Source of the DNA: Halomonas maura
Lineage (GTDB): Bacteria > Pseudomonadota > Gammaproteobacteria > Pseudomonadales > Halomonadaceae
Assembly (NCBI RefSeq): GCF_030409305.1
Contig: NZ_JAUFPQ010000009.1
Span: forward strand, 208,643-272,642
DNA length: 64,000 bases
Reading direction: 5' to 3'
The notes below the pieces were generated by a model that saw only the letters and a program-made list of their open reading frames with translations, was not told the DNA's origin and made no database searches. Shown one piece after another: positions 42,556 to 54,640 of the stretch. The position numbers and the translations under genes were made by a program. The number at the start of each line of letters is the position of its first letter. Positions within the stretch are counted from its first letter, which is position 1.

Positions 42556-43593
42556 GTGAACTCGATTACCCTGACCCGACCGGACGACTGGCACCTCCAT
42601 CTGCGTGACGGCGAGGTGCTGCCCGCCGTGGTACCCGCCAGTGCCCGCCAGATGGGCCGCGCCATCATCATGCCCAACCTCAAGCCGCCGGTGACCACCA
42701 CCGAGCAGGCCCTGGCCTATCGGGAGCGCATCCTCGCCGCCGTCCCGGCGGGGCAGGACTTCGAGCCGCTGATGACCCTGTATCTCACCGATCGCACCAG
42801 CGCCGAGGAGGTCGAGCGGGCCCATGCCTCCGGCCTGGTCCAGGCCGTCAAGCTCTACCCGGCGGGCGCGACCACCAATTCCGATTCCGGCGTCACCGAC
42901 CTGGCGAATTGCGACGCGGCCATCGCCGCCATGGCGCGGCTGGGCATGCCGCTGCTGGTGCATGGCGAGGTGACCGATGCCGAGATCGACATCTTCGATC
43001 GCGAGGCGGTGTTCATCGAGCGGGTGATGAAGCCGCTGCTGGACCGCCACCCGTCCCTCAAGGTGGTGTTCGAGCATATCACCACGGCCGATGCGGCCGC
43101 GTTCGTGGCCGCGGCCCCGGCCAACGTGGCGGCCACCATCACCGCCCATCACCTGCTGTTCAACCGCAATCGCATGCTGGTGGGCGGGATCCGGCCGCAC
43201 TATTACTGCCTGCCGATCCTCAAGCGCGAGCGTCACCGCCAGGCGCTGGTCGAGGCCGCCACCTCCGGCAGTGGCAAGTTCTTCCTGGGTACCGACAGCG
43301 CCCCCCATGCCCAGGGCGACAAGGAGAGCGCCTGCGGCTGTGCCGGCGCCTACACCGCCCCCGCGGCCCTCGAGCTGTATGCCACCGCCTTCGAGCAGGC
43401 CGGCGCCCTGGAGCGGCTGGAGGGCTTCGCCAGCCATCACGGCCCGGCCTTCTACGGCCTGCCGCGCAATACCGGCACCGTCACCCTGGTGCGCGAGCCC
43501 TGGACGCTGCCGGAGACGCTGCCCTACGCCGCCGGCCAGGCCATCGTGCCGCTGCAGGCGGGCGAGACGCTGGACTGGAAGCTGAAGGGATAA
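42556..43593 (+). CDS. pyrC: Dihydroorotase (type II)
   Basis: The product has 345 residues, the normal length for PyrC, catalysing ring closure of carbamoyl-aspartate in pyrimidine synthesis. Metal ligands are seen in [14 protein letters not shown] (H-x-H), the carbamylated Lys in [47 protein letters not shown] and the Asp in FLGTDSAPH. Standalone gene. TATACT at 42495 could be its -10 box. The decayed TnpB lies just upstream. Confidence 0.97.
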   Translation: MNSITLTRPDDWHLHLRDGEVLPAVVPASARQMGRAIIMPNLKPPVTTTEQALAYRERILAAVPAGQDFEPLMTLYLTDRTSAEEVERAHASGLVQAVKLYPAGATTNSDSGVTDLANCDAAIAAMARLGMPLLVHGEVTDAEIDIFDREAVFIERVMKPLLDRHPSLKVVFEHITTADAAAFVAAAPANVAATITAHHLLFNRNRMLVGGIRPHYYCLPILKRERHRQALVEAATSGSGKFFLGTDSAPHAQGDKESACGCAGAYTAPAALELYATAFEQAGALERLEGFASHHGPAFYGLPRNTGTVTLVREPWTLPETLPYAAGQAIVPLQAGETLDWKLKG

Positions 43594-43641
43594 GGCAGAA
43601 GAGGGAAGAGGGACGCACAGGCCGAGCCGTTGCATCCCTCT

Positions 43642-44586
43642 TCACGGCGCGAAGCGCCGTACTTGCCCCTGACTGCCTGACTGGGCCAGCTGCTGGTCGA
43701 GGAAGGCGAGGCCGGCCTCGATGGCGGCGTCACGGGTCAGGAAGCCGCCGATATGGCCGCGCAGGCGCTGCAGGTAGAGCTCGGCGGGCACGTCATTCGC
43801 GGCCAGCCGGGCGTACATGTCGGTGGCGTGATCCACCGGCACCAGGCTGTCCAGGCTGCCGTGGAAGAGGAAGTGGGGCGGCGTGTCGGCATCGACATGG
43901 CGGGCCGGCGAGGCCAGCGCATAGGCCCGTGGCCGCTCGGCCCGGGTACCGCCGATGAACTCCACCACCAGCCGGCCATCGTCGAACTTCATCAGGTCGC
44001 TGGGCAGGCCGCCGGCGAGGACGGCGGCCAGGCGCGTATGTTCACCCCCGTGGGGAGTCGCCAGGGGCCCTTCGGCGCCGAGCACCGACAGCAGGCTGAC
44101 CAGGTGGGCGCCGCTGGAGTAGCCCACGCCGACGATCCGTGAGGTGTCGATGCGCCAGTCATCGGCGTGCGCGTGCAGCCAGGCCATGGCGACCTGCAGG
44201 TCGTGGAGCTGGGCGGGGAATCGGTAGTCCGGCGCGAAGCGATAGGCGACGTTGGCCACCACATAGCCTCGGGCGGCCAGGCGTTCGGCGATGGCTTCCA
44301 TGTCGCTGGGGTCGCGACGCTGCCAGCCGCCGCCGTGGACCACCAGGGCCGCTGGACGTCGGGTGTCACCGGACGTCTCGGGCAGGTAGACATGGGCGTC
44401 CAGCGCGACCGGCCAGTCGTCCGGGGTATAGGGGCGCGGCGGCAGGCGGCGGTAGGCCCGTTCGGCGGCGCTTTCCGCGGCGCGCTCGACGGATGGCTGG
44501 CCGGCGGTGCTCAGGTGAGTGGCACAGCCACCGGCCATCAGGGGCAGCCCCAGGGCGAGTCCCCATAGCCAGGCGCGCCGCCCCAT
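43642..44586 (-). CDS. Lipoprotein alpha/beta-hydrolase (esterase/lipase-like)
   Basis: The product has 314 residues. The N-terminus is a lipoprotein signal (WLWGLALGLPLMAGGCATHL) with the lipobox Cys at position ~21. The fold signature HGGGWQRRD is the oxyanion-hole motif of hormone-sensitive-lipase/BD-FAE esterases. The nucleophile elbow is GVGYSSGAH, the acid probably in LFHGSLDSLVPVDHA, and the His in RLRGHIGGF. It would be an envelope-anchored carboxylesterase; a role in deacetylating polysaccharide is possible but not shown. Six bases upstream of it ends mtnN on the same strand, so the two may be co-transcribed. Confidence 0.85.
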   Translation of the reverse strand: MGRRAWLWGLALGLPLMAGGCATHLSTAGQPSVERAAESAAERAYRRLPPRPYTPDDWPVALDAHVYLPETSGDTRRPAALVVHGGGWQRRDPSDMEAIAERLAARGYVVANVAYRFAPDYRFPAQLHDLQVAMAWLHAHADDWRIDTSRIVGVGYSSGAHLVSLLSVLGAEGPLATPHGGEHTRLAAVLAGGLPSDLMKFDDGRLVVEFIGGTRAERPRAYALASPARHVDADTPPHFLFHGSLDSLVPVDHATDMYARLAANDVPAELYLQRLRGHIGGFLTRDAAIEAGLAFLDQQLAQSGSQGQVRRFAP

Positions 44587-44592
44587 GCGGGA

Positions 44593-45327
44593 TCAGCCCT
44601 CGACGGCGGCGGGCCGGGTGGCCGTTGCGGCGAGTCGGGCGACCATGGCGGTGACCATGCGGGTCGAGTGATCGGCCGCCTTGGCGAGGAATTCCTCGAA
44701 CGACAGATGATTGTCGCCGCCGCCGGCGATGTCGGACAGTGCGCGGATCACCACGAAGGGGCAGCCATAGAGATGGCAGGTCTGGGCGATGGCCGCGGCC
44801 TCCATCTCGGCGGCGAGCATGGTGGGAAAGCGCGAGCGTGTCTGGGCGACCAGCTCGGGGCAGGCCATGAAGACGTCGCCGGTGGCGATCAGCCCCTCGA
44901 CCACGCGCACCTCGTTCATCGACTCGACGCTTTCCCGCGCCACCCGCACCAGGCGCTCGTCGGGGAGGTAGGCGGCGGGCATGTCGGGCACCTGGCCGTG
45001 CTCGTAGCCGAACACCACGGCGTCCACGTCGTGGTGACGCACCTCGCTCGAGACCACCACGTCGCCGATCGCGAGCCCCTCGCCGAAGCCGCCGGCGGAG
45101 CCGGTGTTGATGATCGCCTCGGGCTGGTACATGTCCAGCAGCAGGGTGGTGCCGATGGCGGCGTTCACCTTGCCGATGCCGGACTGCAGGATCACCACCT
45201 CGACCCCATGCAGCGTGCCGCGATGGAAGGTGGAGCCGACATGGCGGCGGGTCTCGCGGTTCTCCAGCATGGCCGCCAGTTGGGCGACTTCCTGGGACAT
45301 GGCGCCAATGATACCGATGCGTTTCAT
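44593..45327 (-). CDS. mtnN: 5'-methylthioadenosine/S-adenosylhomocysteine nucleosidase
   Basis: The product has 244 residues. It splits SAH to S-ribosylhomocysteine plus adenine and also clears methylthioadenosine. Signatures: GIIGAMSQEVAQL at the start, FHRGTLHGVEVVILQSGIGK, NTGSAGGFGEGLAIGDVVVS, the catalytic Glu in LAAEMEAAAIAQTCHLYG and the catalytic Asp in RALSDIAGGGDN. With luxS directly upstream on the same strand (206-base gap), it gives the complete two-step route from SAH to homocysteine and the AI-2 precursor. The gap is filled by a large palindrome. Confidence 0.96.
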   Translation of the reverse strand: MKRIGIIGAMSQEVAQLAAMLENRETRRHVGSTFHRGTLHGVEVVILQSGIGKVNAAIGTTLLLDMYQPEAIINTGSAGGFGEGLAIGDVVVSSEVRHHDVDAVVFGYEHGQVPDMPAAYLPDERLVRVARESVESMNEVRVVEGLIATGDVFMACPELVAQTRSRFPTMLAAEMEAAAIAQTCHLYGCPFVVIRALSDIAGGGDNHLSFEEFLAKAADHSTRMVTAMVARLAATATRPAAVEG

Positions 45328-45400
45328 CTATCCGATCTCCGCGTAGAAGCGCGTAAGGAGGAATGGTGGGGTGTGGTGTCGACTCGCGGTCCTGCGCTAG

Positions 45401-45546
45401 GGAAGAAGCGCTGATTGGCGTCGCGAGCGAAGGCAGGCTGGCCGTCGCCGGAGCGCAGGAACCGGAGTTTAGGCGGTACTAAATGAGGATTCCGAGCACC
45501 GCCGACGGCCAGGATGCCGAGCGCAGCAGGCAATCAGCCTTCTTCC
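45401..45546. repeat. ~146-bp imperfect palindrome between luxS and mtnN
   Basis: The outer arms GGAAGAAGCGCTGATTG (45401) and CAATCAGCCTTCTTCC (45531-45546) are complementary apart from one inserted base. Inner arms pair GGCCGTCGCCGGAGC with the GCACCGCCGACGGCC side. The centre GGAACCGGAGTTTAG-N6-CTAAATGAGGATTCC is also self-complementary with a few mismatches. The right arm includes the last codons and stop of luxS. It can form a long cruciform or mRNA hairpin in the intergenic part of the luxS-mtnN transcript. Confidence 0.8.
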
Positions 45547-46007
45547 GCGAAGACCTGGGTCCACTCGTCGCGTTGTGCCAGGAAGCCGCGGGCGATATCC
45601 TTGGCGCCTTCCAGGCTGTGGCTGGCCGCCCAGCCGCACTGCATCTCGTTGCAGGCCGGCACCGCGTCCGCCGCCAGCACGTCCTTCAGGGTGCCCTCGA
45701 GCAGGTCGAGCACGCCGTCGTAGTCGTCATGGTTGATCATGGCGACATAGAAGCCGGTCTGGCAGCCCATGGGGCTGATGTCGACGACCTTGTCGGAATG
45801 GTTGCGCGACAGCTCGGCCATCAGGTGTTCCAGGGAGTGCAGCGCCGGCATCTCCATGTGCTCCTGGTTGGGCTGGCAGATGCGCATGTCGTACTTGTGG
45901 ATGCGGTCGCCGAGCTCGCCGGTCTTGATGTCGGCCAGACGGACATAGGGCGCCTTCACCTTGGTGTGGTCCAGGTTGAAGCTTTCGACGTTCATCTTGT
46001 CGCTCAT
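45534..46007 (-). CDS. luxS: S-ribosylhomocysteine lyase (AI-2 synthase)
   Basis: The product has 157 residues. It cleaves S-ribosylhomocysteine to homocysteine and DPD, the precursor of autoinducer-2. It has the Zn/Fe site His-x3-His in [18 protein letters not shown], the catalytic Cys in [12 protein letters not shown] and the third ligand Cys in [12 protein letters not shown]. The ATG at 46007 gives the usual [20 protein letters not shown] start; the frame is open upstream but has no family match. Upstream of mtnN on the same strand. Its stop codon forms part of a large palindromic repeat. Confidence 0.97.
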   Translation of the reverse strand: MSDKMNVESFNLDHTKVKAPYVRLADIKTGELGDRIHKYDMRICQPNQEHMEMPALHSLEHLMAELSRNHSDKVVDISPMGCQTGFYVAMINHDDYDGVLDLLEGTLKDVLAADAVPACNEMQCGWAASHSLEGAKDIARGFLAQRDEWTQVFAEEG

Positions 46008-46203
46008 CGACGGACCTCGCGAGTCGGTGGAAAATAAGCGGGACATTCTACAGCAGGGCGGGCAAGGGTGCACGACGTGGTTGTCGCCCGAGGGCCCGCC
46101 CCGGCAGCGGGGCGGCGACCCTCGCCATGCCGCGGCGGATGGGCGTGGCGCGTCGTACGCTGCCCCCCTTCACTCTTCACCCCTCACTCTTCCCCCTGAC
46201 TCT

Positions 46204-47085
46204 TTACTCCTCGCTCTTCAGCCCCAGCGCCATGGCGTCATGCATCTCGGCGGCGAGCAGGGTGTTCTCGAGCAGCGAGGCGACGGTCATGGGGCCGACG
46301 CCGCCGGGGACCGGGGTGATGTAGCTGGCGCGGGCGGCGGCGGGCTCGAATTCGACATCGCCGATCAGGCGGCCGTCCTCCTGGCGGTTGATGCCCACGT
46401 CGATGACGATGGCGTCATCGCGCACCCACTCGCCCTTGACCAGCCCGGGACGGCCGACCGCGACCACCAGCAGCTCGGCGCGGCGCACGTGCTCCTCGAG
46501 GTTGCGGGTGAAGCGGTGGCACACGGTAGTGGTGCAGCCGGCCAGCATCAGCTCGAGCCCCATGGGGCGGCCGACGATGTTGGAGGCGCCGACCACGGTG
46601 GCGTCCAGGCCGCGGACCTTGATCCCGCTCTCCTGCAGCAGGGTGATCACCCCCTTGGGCGTGCAGGGGCGCAGCAGTGGCAGGCGCTGGGCCAGGCGTC
46701 CCAGGTTGTAGGGATGGAAGCCATCGACGTCCTTGTGCGGCAGGATGCGCTCGAGGATCGGCCGCGAATCGAGGTGCTCGGGAAGCGGCAGCTGGACCAG
46801 GATGCCGTCCACGCTCGGGTCGGCGTTGAGCTCGTCGACCAGCCGCTCCAGCTCGGCCTGGGAGGTCTCGGCGGGCAGCTGGTGCTTGATCGAGTGGATG
46901 CCGGCCTCCTCGCAGGCGCGCTGCTTGTTGCGCACGTAGACGGCGGAGGCCGGGTCCTCGCCCACCAGCACGACGGCGAGTCCCGGGGAGCGCGCGCCGG
47001 CCTCGCGGCGTGCCTGCACCTGGCGTGCGACCTGCTGGCGGACTCGGGCGGCAATGGACTTGCCATCGATCAGTTGGGCGGTCAT
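46204..47085 (-). CDS. folD: Bifunctional methylene-THF dehydrogenase/cyclohydrolase
   Basis: The product has 293 residues. It converts 5,10-methylene-THF to 10-formyl-THF through methenyl-THF with NADP. Signatures: [13 protein letters not shown] with the catalytic Lys of Y-x3-[61 protein letters not shown] and the end [17 protein letters not shown]. The ATG at 47085 (AGGGAAG upstream) gives the family start; an open extension runs back through the tRNA genes and is not coding. A second, more divergent FolD is at 57692-58624. Convergent or independent of luxS: ~196 bases of spacer. Confidence 0.96.
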   Translation of the reverse strand: MTAQLIDGKSIAARVRQQVARQVQARREAGARSPGLAVVLVGEDPASAVYVRNKQRACEEAGIHSIKHQLPAETSQAELERLVDELNADPSVDGILVQLPLPEHLDSRPILERILPHKDVDGFHPYNLGRLAQRLPLLRPCTPKGVITLLQESGIKVRGLDATVVGASNIVGRPMGLELMLAGCTTTVCHRFTRNLEEHVRRAELLVVAVGRPGLVKGEWVRDDAIVIDVGINRQEDGRLIGDVEFEPAAARASYITPVPGGVGPMTVASLLENTLLAAEMHDAMALGLKSEE

Positions 47086-47255
47086 CGAACTTCCCTCTGG
47101 TGGTCGGGTGATGAAAAGAGGGGGGTGATTTTCGCATGACCGGGCGTCCAGGCAAAGCGGCGGGGGGAGCAGGGAGGGGCGGTGGCTGAGGAGTGAGGTG
47201 CTAGGGATGAGGGGTGAGGCATCTGGGCTAAGCGCCTGAAGAGTGGGCGTTGTGC

Positions 47256-47283
47256 TTGACGCGGGCGGAGAGTCCCGTAGAAT
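47256..47283 (+). promoter_or_regulatory. Sigma-70-type promoter of the tRNA operon
   Basis: TTGACG and TAGAAT are spaced by 16 bases, ending 54 bases before the first tRNA. A GC-rich discriminator (ACGCAGCGC) follows, as expected for a stringently controlled stable-RNA promoter. Confidence 0.75.
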
Positions 47284-47336
47284 ACGCAGCGCTTGACGAG
47301 GCCCCTGCGGCGGCGTCAGGGCCGTGCAAGAGCCGG

Positions 47337-47413
47337 CGGGGTGTAGCGCAGTCTGGTAGCGCGCCTGCTTTGGGAGCAGGATGTCGGGGGTTCGAATCCC
47401 TCCACCCCGACCA
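47337..47413 (+). tRNA. tRNA-Pro (TGG)
   Basis: 77 bases including an encoded CCA. Acceptor arms CGGGGTG and CACCCCG pair fully. The anticodon arm CCTGC-TTTGGGA-GCAGG gives anticodon TGG, and the T-arm has GGTTCGAATCC. First gene of a four-tRNA cluster. Confidence 0.95.
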
Positions 47414-47481
47414 CAAGCTATTGATTGAATTGAAATAAATTTCATCATTGGCTTGCGGTCAGGCGCTCGGGAACGTAGAAT

Positions 47482-47558
47482 GCGCCCATAGCTCAACCGG
47501 ATAGAGCAACGGCCTTCTAAGCCGTAGGTTGCAGGTTCGAGTCCTGCTGGGCGTGCCA
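47482..47558 (+). tRNA. tRNA-Arg (TCT)
   Basis: 77 bases including CCA. Acceptor arm GCGCCCA with TGGGCGT. Anticodon arm ACGGC-CTTCTAA-GCCGT gives TCT, reading the rare AGA/AGG codons. T-loop GGTTCGAGTCC. Confidence 0.95.
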
Positions 47559-47611
47559 CGCGACGTGGTGGCTTCCGGCGCTCGGATCGTTCGGTCGGGC
47601 AGTGTCGAAAT

Positions 47612-47687
47612 GGTGGATGTAGCTCAGTGGTAGAGCCCCGGATTGTGGCTCCGGTGGTCGTGGGTTCGATCCCCATCATCCACCCCA
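47612..47687 (+). tRNA. tRNA-His (GTG), copy 1
   Basis: 76 bases counting the encoded extra 5' G (-1 position) and CCA. Acceptor GTGGATG with CATCCAC. Anticodon arm CCGGA-TTGTGGC-TCCGG gives GTG. The -1 G opposite the C discriminator is the identity element for HisRS. Confidence 0.95.
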
Positions 47688-47710
47688 TCTCGACGCGATC
47701 TCCAGGCAGT

Positions 47711-47786
47711 GGTGGATGTAGCTCAGTGGTAGAGCCCCGGATTGTGGCTCCGGTGGTCGTGGGTTCGATCCCCATCATCCACCCCA
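47711..47786 (+). tRNA. tRNA-His (GTG), copy 2
   Basis: It is identical over all 76 bases to copy 1, separated from it by a 23-base spacer, which marks a recent tandem duplication or gene conversion. It is the last tRNA before tig. Spacer and -1 G are also present. Confidence 0.95.
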
Positions 47787-48048
47787 TTGCCTCCCTCTTC
47801 TATTATTACCCATGCAGTGACTCGTTGGCCCGCATCGCGGCGCACCCTGGTGCGTGGCGGCTTTTCGCGTTGGCGAGGCCTTGCCGGACCGGTCGCGGGA
47901 GAATCTGCGCCGCCCCCTTGTCTACAGGGGGGCATGCCCCCATCTGTTCAGCCATGGCGCTTGCCACTGCCCGATGGGATTCATAGAATTCCCTCCTTTG
48001 AACGTTTCACGCATTCCACAGAACGCCCCAGTCGGTAGAGGACAATTC

Positions 48049-49407
48049 ATGCAAGTTTCCGTCGATACGACCTCCCAGATTGAACGCCGCATCAAGGTGC
48101 AGGTGCCGGCCGCCGAGATCGACGAGGCCGTTGCCGCCCGTCTCAAGGACGCCGCCAAGAACGTACGCATGGATGGTTTCCGCAAGGGCAGGGTGCCGAT
48201 GTCGGTGATCCGTCAGCGTTACGGCAGCGAGGTCCGCAACGAGGTGGTCGGCGAAGTGATGCGCGAGCGCTACGTGCGCGCCATCACCGACGAGAACCTC
48301 AATCCGGCCGGTTACCCGCAGATCGAGGCCGAGGTCAACGAGACCGGCAAGGATCTCGAGTTCACCGCGACCCTCGAGATCTACCCGGAGGTGGAGCTGG
48401 CCTCCATCGAGGGCACCGAGGTCGAGCGTCCGGTGGTCGAGCTGGCCGATGGCGACGTCGACGAGATGATCGAGACCCTGCGCAAGCAGAACGCCGGCTG
48501 GGAAGAGGTCGAGCGGGCCGCCGAGGATGGCGACCAGCTGACCATCGACTTCCAGGGCTACCTGGGCGACGAGCCGTTCGAGGGCGGCAGCGCCGAGGGT
48601 CACGACCTGGTGATCGGGTCCGGCAGCTTCATTCCCGGCTTCGAGGAGCAGCTCATCGGTGCCAAGGCCGGTGACGACAAGGAGCTCAAGGTCACCTTCC
48701 CCGAGGACTACCAGGCCGAGAACCTGGCCGGCCAGGAAGCGACCTTCCAGGTCAAGGTCCATGCGGTCAAGGGTCAGTCCCTGCCCGAGGTGGACGCGGA
48801 GTTCGTCAAGCAGTTCGGCGTCGATGACGGCGATCTGGACAAGTTCCGTGCCGAGATCACCAAGAACATGCAGCGCGAGGCCGGCCAGGCGGTCGACAAC
48901 CGCGTCAAGCAGCAGGTCCTCGAGGCGCTGAAGCAGGCCAACGACATTCCGGTTCCGCAGGCCCTGATCCAGCAGGAGACCGACGGCCTCAAGCGCCAGG
49001 CGGCCCAGCAGTTCGGTCTCGGCGAGGACTTCGACGTCAGCCAGCTGCCCGACGAGCTGTTCGCCGAGCAGGCCAAGAGCCGGGTGCAGATCGGCCTGCT
49101 GCTGGCCGAGGTGATCAAGGTCAATGAACTCGACGCTTCCGACGACGAGATCAAGGCCAAGGTCGAGGAGCTGGCCCAGCAGTACCAGGACCCGCAGCAG
49201 GTGGTCGACTACTACATGGGCAACGACCAGATGAAAAGTCAGGTCAAGTCCGCCATTCTGGAAGAGAAGGCGGTCGATGCCCTGCTCGAGCAGGCCACCG
49301 TCAAGGACGTCGAGATGGGCTATCAGGAGGCGCTCGCCGCGGCCCAGCAGCAGGGCGGCGACGCCGAAGAGGCCGACGAGGCCGAGGGCGAAGCAAGCCA
49401 GGCCTGA
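48049..49407 (+). CDS. tig: Trigger factor, ribosome-associated chaperone and prolyl isomerase
   Basis: The product has 452 residues. It binds near the ribosomal exit tunnel and shields nascent chains. Ribosome-binding signature FRKGRVPMSVIRQRYG (residues ~43-58, the GFRxGKxP-like loop), FKBP-type domain ~160-245 (DGDQLTIDFQGYLGDEPFEG; FIPGFEEQLIGAKAGD), then the long helical C-terminal arms. The acidic tail (EEADEAEGEASQA) is common. ATG 48049 with AGAGG upstream. First gene of tig-clpP-clpX-lon, the conserved order in gammaproteobacteria. Confidence 0.97.
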   Translation: MQVSVDTTSQIERRIKVQVPAAEIDEAVAARLKDAAKNVRMDGFRKGRVPMSVIRQRYGSEVRNEVVGEVMRERYVRAITDENLNPAGYPQIEAEVNETGKDLEFTATLEIYPEVELASIEGTEVERPVVELADGDVDEMIETLRKQNAGWEEVERAAEDGDQLTIDFQGYLGDEPFEGGSAEGHDLVIGSGSFIPGFEEQLIGAKAGDDKELKVTFPEDYQAENLAGQEATFQVKVHAVKGQSLPEVDAEFVKQFGVDDGDLDKFRAEITKNMQREAGQAVDNRVKQQVLEALKQANDIPVPQALIQQETDGLKRQAAQQFGLGEDFDVSQLPDELFAEQAKSRVQIGLLLAEVIKVNELDASDDEIKAKVEELAQQYQDPQQVVDYYMGNDQMKSQVKSAILEEKAVDALLEQATVKDVEMGYQEALAAAQQQGGDAEEADEAEGEASQA

Positions 49408-49497
49408 TCCCCGTTCCGGCCCTCCCGTCCGGCCGTCCGCGGCCGGGCGGGGTGTCAGACGTCGCTTCCATACACCGGATGCAAGGACATCACCCAG

Positions 49498-50118
49498 ATG
49501 AGCAACGAGTTCGATATCCAGTCCGCCGGCGGCCTGGTGCCGATGGTGGTCGAACAGAGCGCACGCGGCGAGCGGGCCTACGACATCTATTCCCGCCTGC
49601 TCAAGGAGCGCGTGATCTTCCTGGTGGGGCCGGTGGAAGACTACATGGCCAACCTGCTGGTGGCCCAGCTGCTGTTCCTCGAGTCCGAGAACCCGGACAA
49701 GGACGTGCACCTCTACATCAACTCCCCGGGCGGCTCGGTCACCGCGGGGATGTCGGTCTATGACACCATGCAGTTCATCAAGCCCGACGTCTCCACCGTG
49801 TGCATCGGCCAGGCGGCGAGCATGGGCGCGCTGCTGCTGGCCGGGGGCGCGGCGGGCAAGCGCTACTGCCTGCCCAACTCGCGGATGATGATCCACCAGC
49901 CGCTCGGCGGCTACCAGGGTCAGGCCTCCGACATCGAGATCCATACCCGCGAGATCCTCGGCATCCGCGATCGGCTCAACCAGATCCTGGCCCACCACAC
50001 CGGCCAGGACATCGAGACCATCGCCCGGGATACCGACCGCGACAACTTCATGAACGGTGCGCAGGCGGCGGAGTATGGCCTGATCGACGCCGTGCTGGAT
50101 AAGCGGCCGACATCCTGA
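49498..50118 (+). CDS. clpP: ATP-dependent Clp protease, proteolytic subunit
   Basis: The product has 206 residues, a serine protease that forms the tetradecameric chamber used with ClpX or ClpA. Catalytic Ser in [19 protein letters not shown], His in [16 protein letters not shown], and the Asp in the [10 protein letters not shown] region. A short N-terminal propeptide (~residues 1-14) precedes [20 protein letters not shown]. Directly downstream of tig, 76 bases before clpX. Confidence 0.97.
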   Translation: MSNEFDIQSAGGLVPMVVEQSARGERAYDIYSRLLKERVIFLVGPVEDYMANLLVAQLLFLESENPDKDVHLYINSPGGSVTAGMSVYDTMQFIKPDVSTVCIGQAASMGALLLAGGAAGKRYCLPNSRMMIHQPLGGYQGQASDIEIHTREILGIRDRLNQILAHHTGQDIETIARDTDRDNFMNGAQAAEYGLIDAVLDKRPTS

Positions 50119-50194
50119 TAGCGTGAAATCATCCACGCTCTGATTACGTGATTCCCGGCGGCCCTCGGGCCGCCGCTGCGAGAGAGGTACGCGA

Positions 50195-51475
50195 ATGGCC
50201 GACGGCAAAGGCAAGGACGAAGGCGGCAAGCTGCTGTACTGCTCGTTCTGCGGCAAGAACCAGAACGAGGTGCGCAAGCTGATTGCCGGCCCGTCCGTCT
50301 ATATCTGCGATGAGTGTGTCGACCTGTGCAACGACATCATTCGCGAGGAGGTGCTCGATGCCGATGCCGAGAGCGACGAGGAGCGTCTGCCGGCCCCCCG
50401 CGAGATTCGTCACACCCTCGACGACTACGTGATCGGCCAGGACCGCGCCAAGATGGTGCTGTCGGTGGCGGTCTACAACCACTACAAGCGGCTGCGTTAC
50501 GGCGTGAAGGGCGACGAGGTGGAGCTCGGCAAGTCGAACATCCTGCTGATCGGGCCCACCGGCAGCGGCAAGACGCTGCTGGCCGAGACCCTCGCCAGGC
50601 TGCTCAACGTGCCGTTCACCATCGCCGACGCCACCACCCTGACCGAAGCGGGCTATGTGGGGGAGGATGTCGAGAACATCATCCAGAAGCTGCTGCAGAA
50701 GTGCGACTACGACGTCGACAAGGCCCAGCGCGGCATCGTCTACATCGACGAGATCGACAAGATCTCGCGCAAGTCGGACAACCCCTCCATCACCCGGGAC
50801 GTCTCGGGGGAGGGCGTGCAGCAGGCCCTGCTCAAGCTGATCGAGGGCACCACCGCCTCGGTGCCGCCCCAGGGGGGCCGCAAGCATCCGCAGCAGGAGT
50901 TCCTGCAGGTCGACACCGGTAACATCCTGTTCATCGTCGGCGGCGCCTTCGCCGGCCTCGACAAGGTGATCCGGGATCGCGCCGAGACCGGCGGCATCGG
51001 TTTCAATGCCGAGGTCAAGAGCAAGGACGAGACCAAGGGCGTCGGCGACCTGCTGCTCGACGTGGAGCCCGAGGACCTGGTCAAGTTCGGCCTGATCCCG
51101 GAGTTTGTCGGTCGCCTGCCGGTGATCGCCACCCTCACCGAGCTCACCGAGGATGCGCTGATCCAGATCCTCACCGAGCCCAAGAACTCGCTGATCAAGC
51201 AGTACGGTCGGCTGTTCGAGATGGAGGGCGTGGAACTCGACTTCCGCGAGGACGCGCTGCGTGCGGTGGCCGGCAAGGCCATGGCCCGCAAGACCGGTGC
51301 CCGCGGCCTGCGCTCCATCCTCGAGTCGGTGCTGCTCGACACCATGTACGAGATTCCTTCCCTGGAAGGGGTCTCCAAGGTGGTGATCGATGCCTCGGTG
51401 ATCGCCGGCGAGAGCGAGCCGCTGCTGATCTATTCCCAGCAGGAGCAGCCGCGGGTCGACGGTACCGACGGCTAG
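50195..51475 (+). CDS. clpX: ATP-dependent Clp protease, ATPase subunit ClpX
   Basis: The product has 426 residues, a AAA+ hexamer unfoldase that feeds ClpP. It has the zinc-binding domain [20 protein letters not shown] and ICDECVDLC, Walker [19 protein letters not shown], pore loop in [12 protein letters not shown], Walker [15 protein letters not shown], and the ClpP-binding IGF-like loop in [11 protein letters not shown]. Sensor 2 is in [15 protein letters not shown] 50195 with GAGAGG upstream. A strong terminator follows, so lon has its own transcription start. Confidence 0.97.
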   Translation: MADGKGKDEGGKLLYCSFCGKNQNEVRKLIAGPSVYICDECVDLCNDIIREEVLDADAESDEERLPAPREIRHTLDDYVIGQDRAKMVLSVAVYNHYKRLRYGVKGDEVELGKSNILLIGPTGSGKTLLAETLARLLNVPFTIADATTLTEAGYVGEDVENIIQKLLQKCDYDVDKAQRGIVYIDEIDKISRKSDNPSITRDVSGEGVQQALLKLIEGTTASVPPQGGRKHPQQEFLQVDTGNILFIVGGAFAGLDKVIRDRAETGGIGFNAEVKSKDETKGVGDLLLDVEPEDLVKFGLIPEFVGRLPVIATLTELTEDALIQILTEPKNSLIKQYGRLFEMEGVELDFREDALRAVAGKAMARKTGARGLRSILESVLLDTMYEIPSLEGVSKVVIDASVIAGESEPLLIYSQQEQPRVDGTDG

Positions 51476-51528
51476 GCCGCCGCGGCGCCGGCCTCGCGGC
51501 GTCGGGGGCGCCCGCCAGCCTGCCCAGC

Positions 51529-51558
51529 AAAGGGGCCGCCCAGGCGGCCCCTTTCTTT
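51529..51558 (+). terminator. Rho-independent terminator after clpX
   Basis: AAAGGGGCCGCC pairs with GGCGGCCCCTTT across a CA loop, followed by CTTTGC. It separates clpX from lon. Confidence 0.85.
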
Positions 51559-51643
51559 GCGCCGCCGCCGCGCCGGCCTTGTAATGCCGCGCCGGCGCCC
51601 CCACTCCCTTGGTATTCCATTGATCGTTTGAGGAACGTCTGCG

Positions 51644-54052
<2,409 letters not shown>

Positions 54053-54064
54053 CGACATTTTTTG

Positions 54065-54098
54065 CCATGATGTCGGGGCAAGAACCCCGGCATCATGG
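54065..54098 (+). terminator. Hairpin after lon
   Basis: CCATGATGTCGGGG pairs, with one mismatch, with CCCCGGCATCATGG across a 6-base loop. No strong T-run follows, so termination may be partial. Confidence 0.6.
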
Positions 54099-54118
54099 GG
54101 ATTGTCAGGGATGGTTGC

Positions 54119-54148
54119 TTGACAGGCCTTTTATCGCATTGCTATAAA
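54119..54148 (+). promoter_or_regulatory. Promoter of hupB
   Basis: TTGACA and TATAAA are spaced by 18 bases, close to the sigma-70 consensus. The start would be near 54155, leaving a ~75-base leader before the GTG start of hupB. Confidence 0.8.
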
Positions 54149-54230
54149 CTACCGCCATGCTGTGATCGCGTCAGTCAGCCGTAAGTCTCGCCGATTAGAG
54201 CCAATTTACGAAACAGTCAAGGGGTGAAGT

Positions 54231-54503
54231 GTGAACAAATCCGAGCTGATCGAAGCCATTGCCGCGTCTGCCGACATTCCCAAGGCAGCCGCTTCTCGTG
54301 CGCTGGATGCCATGGTGGAGTCCGTGGCCGACAGCCTGAAGAAGGGTGACAGCGTTTCCCTGGTGGGTTTCGGCACTTTCACCGTCAAGGAGCGTGCGGC
54401 CCGCACCGGTCGCAACCCGCAGACCGGTGAGCCGATCGAGATCAGCGCCGCCAAGGTGCCGAGCTTCAAGGCCGGCAAGGCGCTCAAGGATTCCGTCAAC
54501 TGA
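54231..54503 (+). CDS. hupB: DNA-binding protein HU-beta
   Basis: The product has 90 residues, a nucleoid protein that bends and compacts DNA. GTG start at 54231 ([20 protein letters not shown]) with AGGGG upstream. The DNA-binding arm is [20 protein letters not shown] followed by GEPIEI, and the tail is [14 protein letters not shown]. Own promoter and terminator. Position after lon is conserved in gammaproteobacteria. Confidence 0.97.
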   Translation: MNKSELIEAIAASADIPKAAASRALDAMVESVADSLKKGDSVSLVGFGTFTVKERAARTGRNPQTGEPIEISAAKVPSFKAGKALKDSVN

Positions 54504-54542
54504 GGCAGCGTCGCTTGCCCAGTCATTGACGACTGATCCAGA

Positions 54543-54576
54543 CAGGCGCACCGCGGAAGCGGTGCGCCTGTTTTCG
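54543..54576 (+). terminator. Rho-independent terminator after hupB
   Basis: CAGGCGCACCGC pairs with GCGGTGCGCCTG across a GGAA loop, followed by TTTTCGTT. A clean intrinsic terminator. Confidence 0.92.
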
Positions 54577-54640
54577 TTGATGGCCGCGCCCTGCGCCTCC
54601 GGGTCGTCCCTTCCATGGTCGCGGCCCCGACCCGGATGCG

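Noticed and set aside
47086..47787. N-terminal extension of the folD frame through the tRNA genes
   Set aside because: The extension translates tRNA sequence. FolD homology and a good ribosome binding site begin at 47085.
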